A stretch of 6,647 nt of DNA from the NCBI GenBank assembly GCA_030916665.1, contig JAUPWC010000498.1, positions 1-6,647 of the forward strand, written 5' to 3'. The notes under the pieces are model-generated. The model saw nothing but the letters and a program-made list of their open reading frames with translations, did no database searches and was not told where the DNA came from. Both the position numbers and the translations under genes were made by a program. Below are positions 5,387 to 6,647 of the stretch, piece by piece. Origin of the DNA: Verrucomicrobiota bacterium (GTDB lineage: Bacteria > Verrucomicrobiota > Verrucomicrobiia > Opitutales > Opitutaceae). Position 1 is the first letter of the stretch. Each line of letters begins with the position of its first letter.

Positions 5387-6647
<1,261 letters not shown>

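Overview
This GC-rich bacterial window carries six protein genes, and nearly all of it is housekeeping sequence. The 3' end of hflX lies beyond the left edge on the minus strand. On the plus strand follow a tightly packed coenzyme A operon, panB-panC-coaBC-coaX-panD, and the first half of clpB, cut by the right edge. No tRNA, rRNA, CRISPR array, transposase, phage gene or defence gene is visible. The compact PanC, the wording of PanB and CoaBC, the type III pantothenate kinase and the GC-rich style suggest a Verrucomicrobiota member, possibly Opitutaceae. That placement rests on pattern memory and is moderate at best.

Layout: hflX (708 to 1, minus) encodes the N-terminal domain and P-loop of a ribosome-associated GTPase. 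It diverges from panB across a 570-bp spacer (709-1278). The spacer has no convincing gene but is rich in structure: a 27-bp dyad near the hflX promoter side, a 215-bp imperfect inverted-repeat (foldback) element at 818-1032, and a bulged hairpin at 1095-1120 ahead of panB. From 1279 to 5201 the five CoA genes run with overlaps of 4, 14 and 17 bp and then a 7-bp gap. A perfect GC hairpin directly follows panD. A 185-bp spacer leads to clpB and ends in a small hairpin that covers the only Shine-Dalgarno-like sequence.

Together the operon covers most of the route to 4'-phosphopantetheine. PanB makes ketopantoate and PanD makes beta-alanine. PanC joins pantoate to beta-alanine, CoaX phosphorylates pantothenate, and CoaBC adds cysteine and decarboxylates. 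Ketopantoate reductase (PanE or a substitute), CoaD and CoaE are not here and must be encoded elsewhere.

I found no wholly new protein system. The items most worth a second look are the foldback element with its recurring GATTA-core dyads, the possible RNA-thermometer hairpin on clpB, the atypical CoaB half of CoaBC, and the shortened C-terminal domain of PanC.
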